A DNA stretch of 64,000 bases, from positions 1 to 64,000 of the forward strand of contig DAOOIT010000029.1 in NCBI GenBank assembly GCA_035384565.1, read 5' to 3'. The stretch is from Planctomycetota bacterium (GTDB taxonomy: Bacteria > Planctomycetota > PUPC01 > DSUN01). Positions 26,904-36,281 of this stretch are shown here, piece by piece. The notes under the pieces were generated by a model. It was not told the origin of the DNA. It saw nothing but the letters and a program-made list of their open reading frames with translations, and made no database searches. Numbering within the stretch: position 1 is the stretch's first letter; every line of letters starts with the position of its first letter. Made by a program: the position numbers and the translations under genes.

Positions 26904-27755
26904 TCAGGGCTGGAGGTCGAGGCCCGCGTTAGCGATCCATTTGACCACATCGCAGTGACGCTCGACGTCGGCCTCGACGGTCAGTTCGTCCACACGCCGC
27001 ACGCCAGGCCGTGCGGCGGCCGCCTCGGCCTTCTCATCCGTGGCCATTCGGATGGCGACCTTCATGGGCAGCGATGGGCGGAACGGCTGGCACTCGCCCG
27101 CGCGCAGGCGGGCAACAGCCTGCGCCACCTTCTCGGCCGTGAGCCGGCGAGCGGTTGCCGCGTCGGGTCCTTCACAGGAGTCCCTGCCAGTGGCGCGCTT
27201 GACGCAGGCGGTGACAATGCCCGGAAACATGCCCTCCGCCTCGCGGCACGCGGCCGCATCGCCTTGGGCGAAGGCCACAGGGATTCCCCAGTGCCCCGCA
27301 AAGCAGGCCTCGATCCCCATCTCGCCGACGCTCTGTCCGTTGATCCTGAAGTCCTCCCAATCCAGCGACCATGTGTGAGGGAGGAAGGCGCCGGGCGTGC
27401 CGGCCATGGCGTGATGACCCGGCAGCAGAAAGCCATCTACGCTCTCATCGAGTCCGGGCATCCAGCGCAGCCGGCCGTTCTGGATTCCGCGGCTCTTCTC
27501 GAGGTAGGTCACGCGGGGGTCGGAGAGCATGTCGGCAAGGCGGATGTTGCCGCCGCCGTGGTGGGTGTCGCACACGATGACCTGGTCCACGCCCGCGGCG
27601 AGAGCGGCGGCGACGGCCGAATTGATATCCGCCATCAGAAGCCGCCGCCCCTCTTCCCCGGCCTCCGCCCGGGCGCCAGGCTCCCAGAACCAGACCTGCT
27701 CCCGCGTGCAGATGCCGCTGACGCCTTCCATATCCCAGTGCATGAACACCTTCAT
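26904..27755 (-). CDS. dppA: M55-family D-aminopeptidase, DppA-like
   Basis: The 283-residue protein opens with MKVFMHWDMEGVSGI, the diagnostic start of the DppA family, with zinc ligands D8 and E10. VIVCDTHHGGGN and FLLPGHHAMAGT supply further His ligands of the paired-zinc site. These enzymes cut D-amino acid dipeptides, probably from peptidoglycan; they form cytosolic decamers. It is the last gene of a minus-strand run behind a response regulator (57-bp gap), so it may be an output or a simple neighbour. Confidence 0.92.
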   Translation of the reverse strand: MKVFMHWDMEGVSGICTREQVWFWEPGARAEAGEEGRRLLMADINSAVAAALAAGVDQVIVCDTHHGGGNIRLADMLSDPRVTYLEKSRGIQNGRLRWMPGLDESVDGFLLPGHHAMAGTPGAFLPHTWSLDWEDFRINGQSVGEMGIEACFAGHWGIPVAFAQGDAAACREAEGMFPGIVTACVKRATGRDSCEGPDAATARRLTAEKVAQAVARLRAGECQPFRPSLPMKVAIRMATDEKAEAAAARPGVRRVDELTVEADVERHCDVVKWIANAGLDLQP

Positions 27756-27811
27756 CGGCCCGCTCCGAATCCCTTCCCGAGCGGCTCTTGGATATCCTGG
27801 TCTGGCCGACC

Positions 27812-28204
27812 CTAGCTGAGAACCTTCGCCACCGTCTGCCGCAGGACATCGGGGTCCACGGGCTTGTCAATGAAAGCCTCGGGCTCGCTGTCGTAGTAGC
27901 CGCCGATCTCCTTGGCGGTGAAGCCAACGCCTGTCCGCTGCTTGATCCCGGTGAGCATGACGACGCGGATGTCCTTCGTCGCATCGTCGTGGCGCAGTTC
28001 GTCGAAGACCTCAAAACCCGTCTTCCGCGGCATCTGGACGTCCAGGATCGCGAGATCGGGGTGCTCGGCCCGGGCTCGCGCCAGGGCGTCTTCGCCATTG
28101 GCGGCGGTGAGGAACACGTAGCCGTCGTCTTCCAGGGCCGCCTGGATGAAAGTCCGCAGATCGGCTTCGTCGTCGGCGATCAGCACCTTCTTCGGGCCAG
28201 GCAT
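27812..28204 (-). CDS. Single-domain CheY-like response regulator
   Basis: The 130-residue receiver domain has D11-D12, phosphoacceptor D55 (LAILDVQMP), T85 in MLTG and K114 (FIDKPVDP). There is no output domain, so it signals by protein contact. The start at 28204 follows AAAGGAG. It resembles the regulator at 37217-37639 closely, including the unusual insert before the lysine (VGFTAKEIGGYYDSEPEAFIDKPVDP against VRFSADAVHDYMGERPDAFLDKPVDP), so the two are paralogues. It lies 11 bp after a small exported protein in the Ser/Thr kinase operon. Confidence 0.9.
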   Translation of the reverse strand: MPGPKKVLIADDEADLRTFIQAALEDDGYVFLTAANGEDALARARAEHPDLAILDVQMPRKTGFEVFDELRHDDATKDIRVVMLTGIKQRTGVGFTAKEIGGYYDSEPEAFIDKPVDPDVLRQTVAKVLS

Positions 28205-28215
28205 CGTATCTCCTT

Positions 28216-28683
28216 TCACTCCTTGCTCTTCCCCGGGGCGGGAGCTTGCGAGGCGGGCGCGGAGGGGCTGGCGCCCGCGGCTCGGTAGACAGGATCGCCG
28301 GGTTGCACGTTGGGGACAGAGGCCGCCTCCGTGGATTGTGGAGGCGCGGCGTCCTCGAGAACGCAACCGATCCAGTGACGGGTCCCCCTGGGAGCGCGAA
28401 GCCGGATACGCCCGGCGGGCAGCCAATCGCCCCAGGCCTCCAGAAGCTTGCCTTGGGCCGCCAGGGTCACCAGCAGGCGCGAGCGACCGACGAGAAGTTC
28501 CTCATTGGGCTGCAACGTGACGCCCTGTGCGACGGCAATGGCCACCCGGTTCCCCAGGCGCCAGCTCACGGTTCCTACGGGGGCAGCGCCCTTGGGGCCG
28601 GCAGGCAGGGGCTCGGCCCCCTTCGTCGCAAAAGGCACGGCAAGCCCGAACACCAGGGGCATGGCCAGCAGGCTCCGTGTCAT
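28216..28683 (-). CDS. Small exported protein, hypothetical
   Basis: The 155-residue product has a signal peptide (MTRSLLAMPLVFGLAVPFATKGA) and no recognised domain. A central region (VAIAVAQGVTLQPNEELLVGRSRLLVTL) is predicted beta, and the C-terminus is rich in Pro, Ala and Ser. Its start overlaps the stop of the upstream propeller gene as ATGA, so the two proteins are made together and may interact in the periplasm. Confidence 0.7.
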   Translation of the reverse strand: MTRSLLAMPLVFGLAVPFATKGAEPLPAGPKGAAPVGTVSWRLGNRVAIAVAQGVTLQPNEELLVGRSRLLVTLAAQGKLLEAWGDWLPAGRIRLRAPRGTRHWIGCVLEDAAPPQSTEAASVPNVQPGDPVYRAAGASPSAPASQAPAPGKSKE

Positions 28684-31256
28684 TGTTCGCTTCTCCCGTA
28701 CGAGCGCACCGCCTCGCCTGCCGTGTCGGCGATGTGGATGAGTTGCCCGGGGCCAATCGTCATGTCCGCTGCACCGTCGGTGACGGGGAGCTTGTCAAGG
28801 AGCAGAGAGGAGGAGAGCTCGGGTGCGGCGTGCTGTTGGAGTTTCTCGGCGATTGCGGGCAAGTCGAATGCTCGCACCTGTGCGCCGCCGCGGTCGAGAA
28901 CATAGAGCATGCCGGGGCGGTCGGGAAAAGCACTGTCGAGGGTCACGGGCGAAGACAGTCTGGCGGCGGGAGCCTGCTGAGGGTCGGGCACCACGCCCAG
29001 CTTGGCCGCCGTGGGCTTGCCGCCGCCCGCGGTGCGAAGCTGCCAGACGTGGATGCTCGAGGCGTCCTTTCCCGACGGCAGCACGCACAGGAACGGTTGA
29101 CGGCCGCCCTGGGCGTCATGGGTCTCGGCAGCCAGGGCGATGGCGGCGGGACGCCGCAGCCCGGTATCCACCGTCGTGATGAAGCGCGGCGGCTTCTCGT
29201 TGGCGAACAGGAGCACCTTGCCTGCCCGGTCCAGGATGGCGACGAAATGAGGCGACGTCGCGATGTCCACGGCCTCATGCTCAGGGATTTGGGAGCCGGG
29301 GAATCCCAGAGCGCTCAACTCAAGGTAGGCCGATGGGTTGAGGACGTTGAGGCGGAAGGCCGACTCGCGGCCTGCCTTGTTGCCCACCACGTAGACGTGG
29401 TCGGGCGACGAGCGGTCGGCCCGCACTCGCACAATGGACCGGATCGCATCAATCACTCCGAGATCGCGCGCGATCCAGCCGTCAGGGCCGAGTGCAACCA
29501 GGCGCTGATTGCGCTGCGATAGGAGGAGGTATCGGCGGCCGTTGGGCGCCGCCGCGATCAAACGCGGCGGCTGCTCCGGCAGCGGCAGCATGCGCCGGAA
29601 CTCCCCCGTCGGCGAGAGCTGCGCGATCATCGGCACGGTGCCGTCCGCGCTCGTTGCCTGACCACCGAGCAACAGGTCGCCATCGGGCAGCGGCGCGGCG
29701 CTCTGGACGGCGAAGCGGACGTCGGCTAGCTCGCGCGGGGGCCTGCGCACGAGCGGCTCCCAGCGCGGGGGCCGGGGCTCGAAGTTCCACTTGTCTGTGA
29801 CCGCGCCTGACTTGAAGACGAGTTGAACGGGCAGTTCCTCGGCGTGGTCGGCGTCGGGCCGCGCGACGAGGCTCACTGGGGGGCCAAAGCGGTCCACTGC
29901 GCTTCCTGCCGGCATGGCCACCGCCACGGGCTGGTAACCCGTGCCCTGCAATGCGCGCCACTGGCGCACGACGCGGTCCCGCGAATCGTACACAAACACA
30001 TCGTTGCTCAAAGCATCGAGCGCGAAGAGCGCCAGCCACGGGGCATCGCCCTTGGGGCCCAGCAGCGCCTGCTGCCAGGATGCGGCCCCCTGGGGCAGGA
30101 CATGCAGCGCGGGCGCCTCGCCAGCGTCGAGTGCGTGGAGGTCGCCCAGGTCACCCGCCTGGAGCCCCACCAGCCGCTTGGGGGGCGGCATCTTGGCCAC
30201 AGCTTGCGGCTGGGTGGCTCCGGGCGAACAGGCGAGCACCTGATCGCCCTGGGCGACGAAGGCCACATCGCCCCACGCGGCCAGCCCCGTGGCGGGAGCG
30301 CTGCCCAACGGCACGAAGCGCGGGCCTCGCGAGCTCCATTCCATCAGCCGCTTCGCGGGCGTGTCCGCCACGAACAGTACCCCTGATGACCCCGCCGCGA
30401 GAAGACTGGCCTCGGAGAGCACAGGGCCGGTACGCCCCCCGTCGGTCGCCTGGGCGCGTATGGGGATCCACTGGACCTCGCGGTAGGCCCCCTTGGGTTC
30501 CTGGACGCTGATGGTGATCGCCACTTCGGCGGTCAGAACGCGGCAGGGGGCAGTGACTCGGAGGCGGATGTTTGCCTTGGCGGTCTCACCGGGTTCAGCG
30601 GGCGCGCGCCACCGGATGGCTCGCGGGCTTTGGAGCGTCTTGCCCCCTGAAGCGCCGCCGGCGTACACGAACTCGCCGGCGTCGGCCGTCCACTCACAGC
30701 GCGGGGCCTCACCCGTCGGGATGAAGATATCGGCAATGATCCAAGCCACCTCGCCCGGCGCCAGCACAGGCTCTCCCGTTGGGGCGACGGCAGCCTGCGG
30801 GGCGCGCGGAGACAGGACACGAAGCGACAGGACTACGGGCGTGGCCGCATCGGGCGCCAGGCGGCCCAGCTCAACCCGGTCGCCGGTGCGCACGGCGGCC
30901 TGGGGGTCCTCCCACAGGAGCGTGGCGATGGGGAGGCCGCTGCGGTCGAGCGCGGGCAGCACCTCGGCGGCGCCGTTGGCCCGCCACTCCTCGGCCAGAG
31001 GCGCCTGCGATTGAGGGGCGTAGACCGTGCGCACCAGCCGGCGGCACACGAGGCGCTGGCCCTGAAGCCGGGTGGGGATATTGACTGCGTCGGGGTCAAT
31101 GCGCAGGATGAGCTCGCGCTGGTTGCGCGACACCACGATGCCGAAGCCCGGCGCGAGGCGGCCGCCGGGCGCCTGCCCGCCGAGGGCGGGCCACGCGGCG
31201 CAGCCGATCGCCGCCGCGAGGATAGAGAGCCATGCGTGCAGGCGCAGTTCACGCAC
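28680..31256 (-). CDS. Exported beta-propeller-like protein, hypothetical
   Basis: The 858-residue protein starts with GTG directly after the stop of the kinase gene (TGA-GTG). It has a signal peptide (LHAWLSILAAAIGCAAW). Residues about 35-165 look like beta-sandwich repeats; a PKD/Ig-like part follows (EWTADAGEFVYAGG). From about residue 265 repeated blades such as LLAAGSSGVLFVADTPAKRLMEW and LFALDALSNDVFVYDSRDRVV suggest an NHL- or YVTN-like propeller. No catalytic motif was found. Coupling to the kinase suggests it is a sensor or periplasmic partner of that kinase. Confidence 0.72.
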   Translation of the reverse strand: MRELRLHAWLSILAAAIGCAAWPALGGQAPGGRLAPGFGIVVSRNQRELILRIDPDAVNIPTRLQGQRLVCRRLVRTVYAPQSQAPLAEEWRANGAAEVLPALDRSGLPIATLLWEDPQAAVRTGDRVELGRLAPDAATPVVLSLRVLSPRAPQAAVAPTGEPVLAPGEVAWIIADIFIPTGEAPRCEWTADAGEFVYAGGASGGKTLQSPRAIRWRAPAEPGETAKANIRLRVTAPCRVLTAEVAITISVQEPKGAYREVQWIPIRAQATDGGRTGPVLSEASLLAAGSSGVLFVADTPAKRLMEWSSRGPRFVPLGSAPATGLAAWGDVAFVAQGDQVLACSPGATQPQAVAKMPPPKRLVGLQAGDLGDLHALDAGEAPALHVLPQGAASWQQALLGPKGDAPWLALFALDALSNDVFVYDSRDRVVRQWRALQGTGYQPVAVAMPAGSAVDRFGPPVSLVARPDADHAEELPVQLVFKSGAVTDKWNFEPRPPRWEPLVRRPPRELADVRFAVQSAAPLPDGDLLLGGQATSADGTVPMIAQLSPTGEFRRMLPLPEQPPRLIAAAPNGRRYLLLSQRNQRLVALGPDGWIARDLGVIDAIRSIVRVRADRSSPDHVYVVGNKAGRESAFRLNVLNPSAYLELSALGFPGSQIPEHEAVDIATSPHFVAILDRAGKVLLFANEKPPRFITTVDTGLRRPAAIALAAETHDAQGGRQPFLCVLPSGKDASSIHVWQLRTAGGGKPTAAKLGVVPDPQQAPAARLSSPVTLDSAFPDRPGMLYVLDRGGAQVRAFDLPAIAEKLQQHAAPELSSSLLLDKLPVTDGAADMTIGPGQLIHIADTAGEAVRSYGRSEQ

Positions 31257-34200
31257 TCACCTGGCCTCCCAGCCTGCGATCACCCAGTTCCTCCCCTTCC
31301 GCTGGTCGGGGGGCACAAGGCGGAGCGTCCACACGATCGCCTGCTCCAGCGTCACCGGCACCGTGGCGCCTTCGGGCAAGCGGTAACGGAACCTGAGAAC
31401 TCGTTTGCTCCTGAGGAGCGCCTGGTGCTTCTCCGGCACCAGCTCTCCGAGCACGGGCGGCTCCGGCTGCTCCACCTCGATGCCCTCAGCCTGATCGAGG
31501 AAGGCTTTCAGTCGTTCGAGGTCCTCCGCCGGCACGGCTGCGCGGTCCACGAAGTCCTCCCACCCTCCTCGGGCAAAGGCCTGGCTGAACGCCTGGGTGC
31601 AGGCGGTGGTCTCTGTGAGCAGCTTCGCTCGGAGTTCGCCCAGGGCCTTCTCCGCCACGCTGCGCACGACGGCATGGAGTTCATTCTGCTCCAAGAGCCG
31701 TTCGAGGCTGCCCACAGCGCGGAGGGGCTCCTTCTCGCAGAGCTTCTGGGCTTCCTGGAGGGGAGCGATCTGCTTGGCGATGGCATCGGCATCGCGGTAG
31801 GGAGCAGCCTGGAAGAACTCCCCTAGTGCCGCCGCCAGGTTCTGCGCGCCTCCGGCGAGAGCAGCGTGGCCCTCGCAATAGTGGAGCGGGCGGCTGGTTT
31901 CCTCATAGGCCGCGGCGACGGCGGGGTCGTCCTTGAAGCGCACCACCTGCTCGTGCGAGCGGATTGCCTTGAAGATGGCGCCGGCCGCGGGGTAGTCCTG
32001 GTCCGCCATTGCCTTGATGGCCATTTTGACCCAGGCATCCATGGCCTGACGGGTGAGCGAGGCTTCGGCCATCCGGCCGAGAGCCACGCCCCCGGCCCTC
32101 AACTCGTCGAGTGCGGCTCTAGGGTCGGGCTTGGCCAGGGCCTTGCCAACGCGCTCCTGAAGCTCGGCCACGTTGGTTTGGGCCGGCAGCGCGGCCAGGT
32201 CGCGCTCGATGCTGGTGAGACGCTCGGGATGGTCGTCCGTGCTCACGCCTCGTTTTGCGCTCTCCGCCACGCGGCTCCTGAGCTCGCGCAGCGCCTCGAG
32301 GCTCTTCGCCACGGCCTCCCGGGTGGCCGTGGCAGGGTTGGGCTTCACGCCGTCGGGGGCGTGGATGACCAGCTTGGCGGCCTCGGTCTCCGCGCGGCGC
32401 ACCTCTTGCTCGAGTCCGAGGCGGGCCCGACAGTGGTCGAGCAGCGAGCGCATCTGGCTGTAGAGGCCCTCGCACTGGTTCTCCTGGCCCTCGAAGCGCG
32501 CGGGAAGGGAGCCGGCGGCCACGCTCGACGGAATGTCCAGGGCGAGCAGAGGCTGGGCGGCGAGCCGTTGCTCCCACACCTTCTTCCACCGGTCGGCCGG
32601 GGCGCCGGCGGGCACACGCGAGTCGTCGAAGGCCTGGACGAGCTTGAGAAGCTCCCCCGCCTTGGCGGTCACGGGCTCGGGCAGGAGGCGCTTGAGAGGT
32701 GATTCCGCCCCTTGGGCCTCCTTGCCCGCCTCGAGCTGGAAGTTGCCCAGGAGGTGGCTGGCGTCGCTGTACTTGCCCCTTTCGGCGGCCTGGGCGGCGT
32801 TGGCAAGCAGCCAGGCAGCGGCGGCGTTGGGCAGCGTGTAGCCGGCGACAGGGCCGCCCACCCGCAGATGCAGGAAGGGCTCAAGCGCGGCCCGGCGGCA
32901 CGGATGGTCGGGCTGGCGGCTGGCTTCCTTGGCGAGAGGCTCGAAGGCGTTGAGCGCGGCGAACAGCGTGGCGGTCTGGCCGCCGAACGGGGCCTGGGCA
33001 CCGAAGTTCTCGCGAAGGGACGCGGCGAGTGCGGTGCGTGCGCTCGTGACGACGGTGAGCATGTCCCGCAGGATGCGGGCGTGCGCTGCCACGTCGCTTG
33101 CGCAACCGGGCAGTTCGTCGAGTCCGCGCCCGAGGAGCTTGCGCACCTCAACGAAGTGCTGGTCTTCATTCTCGGGGCCGCGCGGCCCGGCGCAAAACAG
33201 CCACATGGCCTGCCGTGCGCTGGCGGTGCTCAAGAGGGCCGCGGCCGCCGCCTTGGCCGCGTCGGGCACATGCGCTGCCTTGAGGACTGCGTTGGCGTAT
33301 TCTTCGGCCTCCGAGAAGAGCTGCCGGGCTTCGCCGGCGCGGTCGAGGGTGGGCGGCAGGGCTTGGGCCTTGGCCTCCTGGGCGGCGGCCAGTTTGTGGC
33401 AGAGTTGTGCCGCGGCGGCAAGCCGGGTCTGATGCGCCTCGCGCCAGAGCCGTTCCAGGGTGCCGAGGCAAGCGATGTCGTCGGCGCCCAGGCAGGCCTT
33501 CGCCCACGGCGAGGCATCGAACCGGGTGGCGGTGCCCGACAGATCGTCGAGCAGCCGCACTACGGCGGTGCGGTACAGCGGCTCCTGGTCCGCCGTCGGG
33601 GCGTGTTTCGCCAGGGCATCGAGCCGGCCGAGGTACTGCTGGAGCAGGGCAATCGGGGGCGGAGCGTCGTTGCCGAAGCCCTGGAGGAGCGGCTCGAGGC
33701 TGGCCGCTTCGCCGGCGCCGTTCTTGATCTTCTTCCACGCGCTGCACCCCGGGCTGAAGGCCAGGCTCTCGAGCACGGCGGCGCTGGCCGCCTTGTACCG
33801 CTCGAGCATGTACTGCACAGAGGCGCGCGACGTGGCAACAGGCTCGAGCACCTCGACGAGCCTGGCGGCTTGTGCCGCGAGGTTGCGTGCCTGGCCGCTG
33901 GCCACGCTGAGGGTGTGACGGAACAGGAAGTCCTTGGGCAGTTCGCCCGGGACGATGCCGTCAATGCGCTCGAGGGCCATGTCGGCGTTGCGGAGGGTAC
34001 GCTCGGCCTCGTCGCACTTGCCGTCGCCGACGGCTATGGCCGCGGCCGACAGGTGGGTGAGCAGATCGCGATAGCCGGCCAACTGCGCGCGGGCGGCTTG
34101 GGGGTCGGGTGCCGCGTCCACTCGCTCACCCAGGCGGTCGAGGATTCGACGGGCTTCTTCCAGCGAGCGGGCAGCCGCGAGGTCCTTGGCCGAGAGGAAT

Positions 34201-35552
34201 TGTGCGGCCGCCGTCGGCGGGGCCGCTGTAGTGGGCGGCAGTGCCGTGCCTGGCCCGACGGGGGGGGTGCCGGCGCCCTTTCGAGGGAGCGCGGCGATGA
34301 TCCCGGCGGCCAGGAGCGCGGCGCCGACCAGCCCGAGGCTCAGCCACAATAGGGGCCTGCGTCGCCGCGTCGGGGCGGCCTCCGTTACAGGCTCGAGAAC
34401 GGCCGCAGTCGCGTCGTCGGCGGCCGGGGCGGCCTCGGCAGAGATGGTCCGCTCGGTCACGGGCTCGAGCGATGCGGGGATGGTGCGCTCCGTCACGGGC
34501 GCCAGGGCGGCGGGGATGGTGCGTTCGGTCACCTGGTCGCTGGAGGCGGCCGTGGCGCGGATGGGAGTGCGGCGGCCGTGCCGCGTAGTGCCGCGGTGAG
34601 TCCGCTCGATCTGCTCGGTGCGCTCCACCATGCCGCTATCGGTGCCTGGCGCCGCGTCGGCGGCGGGCGCGGAACGCCTGCGAGGCACCACAACCGTGTG
34701 CGCCGTGCCCTGGGTGGCCCCCAGGTGCTCGTGGAGTTCGGCCGCGTCGCGGAAGCGCTTCGTGGGGTCCTTCTCGAGGCAGCGCATCACGGTCATGGAT
34801 TCCACGAGCGGCACGTCGGGGTTGACCTTGTGCGGAGCGGGCGGAATCTCGCTGCGGTGCTTGTCGCGGATGACGAAGGCGGTGGGGCCGGTGAATGGGA
34901 GCACGCCTGTGAGGAGTTGGTAGTAGAGGACGCCGATGGAGTAGACGTCGCTCTCCTTGGCCGCCTCGCCTTCGAACTGCTCGGGGGCCATGTACTGCAC
35001 GGTGCCCATGACCATGCCGGAGGACATGGTGACGCGCTGGTTGAGCGAGAGGACGCGGGCGATGCCGAAGTCAGTCAGCTTGATGTGTGATTGCAGGATC
35101 GGGTCGTCGGGCTGTGCGATGGCCACCAGCACGTTGCTCGGCTTGATGTCGCGGTGGATGAGGTCGAACTGCCGGTGGGCGTGGCCGATCGTGTCGGCGA
35201 CCACCTCGATGATCGTGCGCTTCTCGTTGAACGTGAGGTTCTTCCGCACCCGCATCAGCCGGTCGAGGTCCGTGCCCTCGACATACTCCATGAAGTAGAG
35301 CATGTGCTCTTCGTCGAAGCCGAACACCTGGACGACGTTGGGGTGGCGGAACCTGGCGACGAGCCGTGCCTCGCGCAGGAAGCGCGCGGCGAACTCGGGG
35401 TCGCTGCGCAGATCGGGGCGCAGCACCTTCGCCACGTAGATGGCGTCGAGCTTCACGTGGCGCACGCGCCAGAGCTGCCCCATGCCCCCTACGGCCAGGA
35501 GATCGAGAAACTCGAAGTCTCCGACCCGTTCGGCGGGCTTGGCCTCTGGCAT
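31257..35552 (-). CDS. Transmembrane Ser/Thr protein kinase with large extracytoplasmic part
   Basis: The 1431-residue protein has an N-terminal Hanks-type kinase domain (about 13-277): G-loop AVGGMGQLWRV, K42 in VAKVL, catalytic HRDIKPSN (133-140), DFG at 161-163 and APE at 189-191; all catalytic residues are present. A linker follows with three copies of VTERTI at a 12-residue step (341-371). One membrane helix at about 400-422 (LLWLSLGLVGAALLAAGIIAAL) leads to about 1000 residues of alpha-helical, Ala/Leu-rich sequence outside the membrane. It heads an operon with a propeller protein, a small exported protein and a response regulator. Codons for T280-S294 are the exact source of the self-matching CRISPR spacer. 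Confidence 0.92.
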   Translation of the reverse strand: MPEAKPAERVGDFEFLDLLAVGGMGQLWRVRHVKLDAIYVAKVLRPDLRSDPEFAARFLREARLVARFRHPNVVQVFGFDEEHMLYFMEYVEGTDLDRLMRVRKNLTFNEKRTIIEVVADTIGHAHRQFDLIHRDIKPSNVLVAIAQPDDPILQSHIKLTDFGIARVLSLNQRVTMSSGMVMGTVQYMAPEQFEGEAAKESDVYSIGVLYYQLLTGVLPFTGPTAFVIRDKHRSEIPPAPHKVNPDVPLVESMTVMRCLEKDPTKRFRDAAELHEHLGATQGTAHTVVVPRRRSAPAADAAPGTDSGMVERTEQIERTHRGTTRHGRRTPIRATAASSDQVTERTIPAALAPVTERTIPASLEPVTERTISAEAAPAADDATAAVLEPVTEAAPTRRRRPLLWLSLGLVGAALLAAGIIAALPRKGAGTPPVGPGTALPPTTAAPPTAAAQFLSAKDLAAARSLEEARRILDRLGERVDAAPDPQAARAQLAGYRDLLTHLSAAAIAVGDGKCDEAERTLRNADMALERIDGIVPGELPKDFLFRHTLSVASGQARNLAAQAARLVEVLEPVATSRASVQYMLERYKAASAAVLESLAFSPGCSAWKKIKNGAGEAASLEPLLQGFGNDAPPPIALLQQYLGRLDALAKHAPTADQEPLYRTAVVRLLDDLSGTATRFDASPWAKACLGADDIACLGTLERLWREAHQTRLAAAAQLCHKLAAAQEAKAQALPPTLDRAGEARQLFSEAEEYANAVLKAAHVPDAAKAAAAALLSTASARQAMWLFCAGPRGPENEDQHFVEVRKLLGRGLDELPGCASDVAAHARILRDMLTVVTSARTALAASLRENFGAQAPFGGQTATLFAALNAFEPLAKEASRQPDHPCRRAALEPFLHLRVGGPVAGYTLPNAAAAWLLANAAQAAERGKYSDASHLLGNFQLEAGKEAQGAESPLKRLLPEPVTAKAGELLKLVQAFDDSRVPAGAPADRWKKVWEQRLAAQPLLALDIPSSVAAGSLPARFEGQENQCEGLYSQMRSLLDHCRARLGLEQEVRRAETEAAKLVIHAPDGVKPNPATATREAVAKSLEALRELRSRVAESAKRGVSTDDHPERLTSIERDLAALPAQTNVAELQERVGKALAKPDPRAALDELRAGGVALGRMAEASLTRQAMDAWVKMAIKAMADQDYPAAGAIFKAIRSHEQVVRFKDDPAVAAAYEETSRPLHYCEGHAALAGGAQNLAAALGEFFQAAPYRDADAIAKQIAPLQEAQKLCEKEPLRAVGSLERLLEQNELHAVVRSVAEKALGELRAKLLTETTACTQAFSQAFARGGWEDFVDRAAVPAEDLERLKAFLDQAEGIEVEQPEPPVLGELVPEKHQALLRSKRVLRFRYRLPEGATVPVTLEQAIVWTLRLVPPDQRKGRNWVIAGWEAR
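34673..34714 (-). other. Protospacer matched by CRISPR array 2 spacer 1
   Basis: These 42 bp equal spacer 1 of array 2 (5211-5252) in reverse complement, with no mismatch. The segment encodes residues T280-S294 of the kinase (QGTAHTVVVPRRR), just after the kinase domain. On the spacer-identical strand the 5' flank is GGGCCA and the 3' flank is CCGCGCCC; neither resembles the repeat, so the match is not an array fragment. A 5' CCA would serve as a PAM for some type I-B systems. Confidence 0.95.
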
Positions 35553-35977
35553 GGGTGGCGCCTCCGTGGATTCCCCGGCTCTTCATCCTTATACCGACTC
35601 CCGGCTCTTGCGTCAAGCGCGATTCACGGAGGGGTGCGACCCGGAATAGCAGGTGGCCCTGCTCCTGGGCAGCGGGTTCCATGTGGCACAGCCGTCCTCG
35701 GCTGTGCTTGTGGGCGGGACGTCCCCGTCCCGCGGTCCGCGGCGTGGGGACACGCCGCCCACGATGTCCCCCACAGATGAGAGCGCTGGTGCCGTACGGT
35801 CGCCTACTTTCCCGGTTCGCGCCCTTACGGGAGGGGTGTGGGCAGGACGTGTCGGTGGACCGTGGCCCCCCAGGGCACGCCCGAGGGCCGCCCCAGTGAC
35901 AGCGGTTGGGGCGCTCCTCATTCCGGGACAGGCGGAAGCAATGCGAGTGGGCAGGAACGGAGGCGGATCGCCCGCGG
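35553..35977. repeat. Non-coding region with small GC hairpins
   Basis: No supported gene lies between the kinase start and the tandem hairpins. Around 35687-35765 there are several short inverted words: GCACAGCCG with CGGCTGTGC, GCGGGACG with CGTCCCGC, and GGGCGG...GTGGGGACACGCCGCCCA. They look like a dispersed intergenic repeat. No promoter was recognised. Confidence 0.5.
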
Positions 35978-36186
35978 CCATACTTGCTCAACCGAGAGGG
36001 GGAGAGAATTGAGCAAGTATGGGCGGAAAGGCCGTAAAGCCGCCCGGATCGCCAAAGCGCCATACTTGCTCAACCGCGAGGGGGAGAGAATTGAGCAAGT
36101 ATGGGCGGGAAGGCCGTAGAGCTGCCCGGATCGCCAAAGCGCCATACTTGCTCAACCGAGAGGGGAAGAAAAGTGAGCGGGTATGG
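35978..36186. repeat. Tandem 82-bp repeat carrying three hairpins
   Basis: Three 45-nt inverted repeats lie at 35978-36022, 36060-36104 and 36142-36186, exactly 82 bp apart. The arms of the first two are CCATACTTGCTCAA and TTGAGCAAGTATGG, a perfect 14-bp stem with a 17-nt G/A-rich loop. The third has a decayed right arm (GTGAGCGGGTATGG). A conserved 37-bp linker separates them. They end 95 bp before the phosphotransacylase start and could be structured leader RNA, binding sites or small mobile repeats. Confidence 0.85.
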
Positions 36187-36281
36187 CCGGTTCGCGGTCG
36201 GCCATTGACCGCGGTGGGGCAAACGGGTATTCTTGTGGCGTCTCGGGTCGTCACATTCCAGCGCCAGAGGAGAATCGGCCG

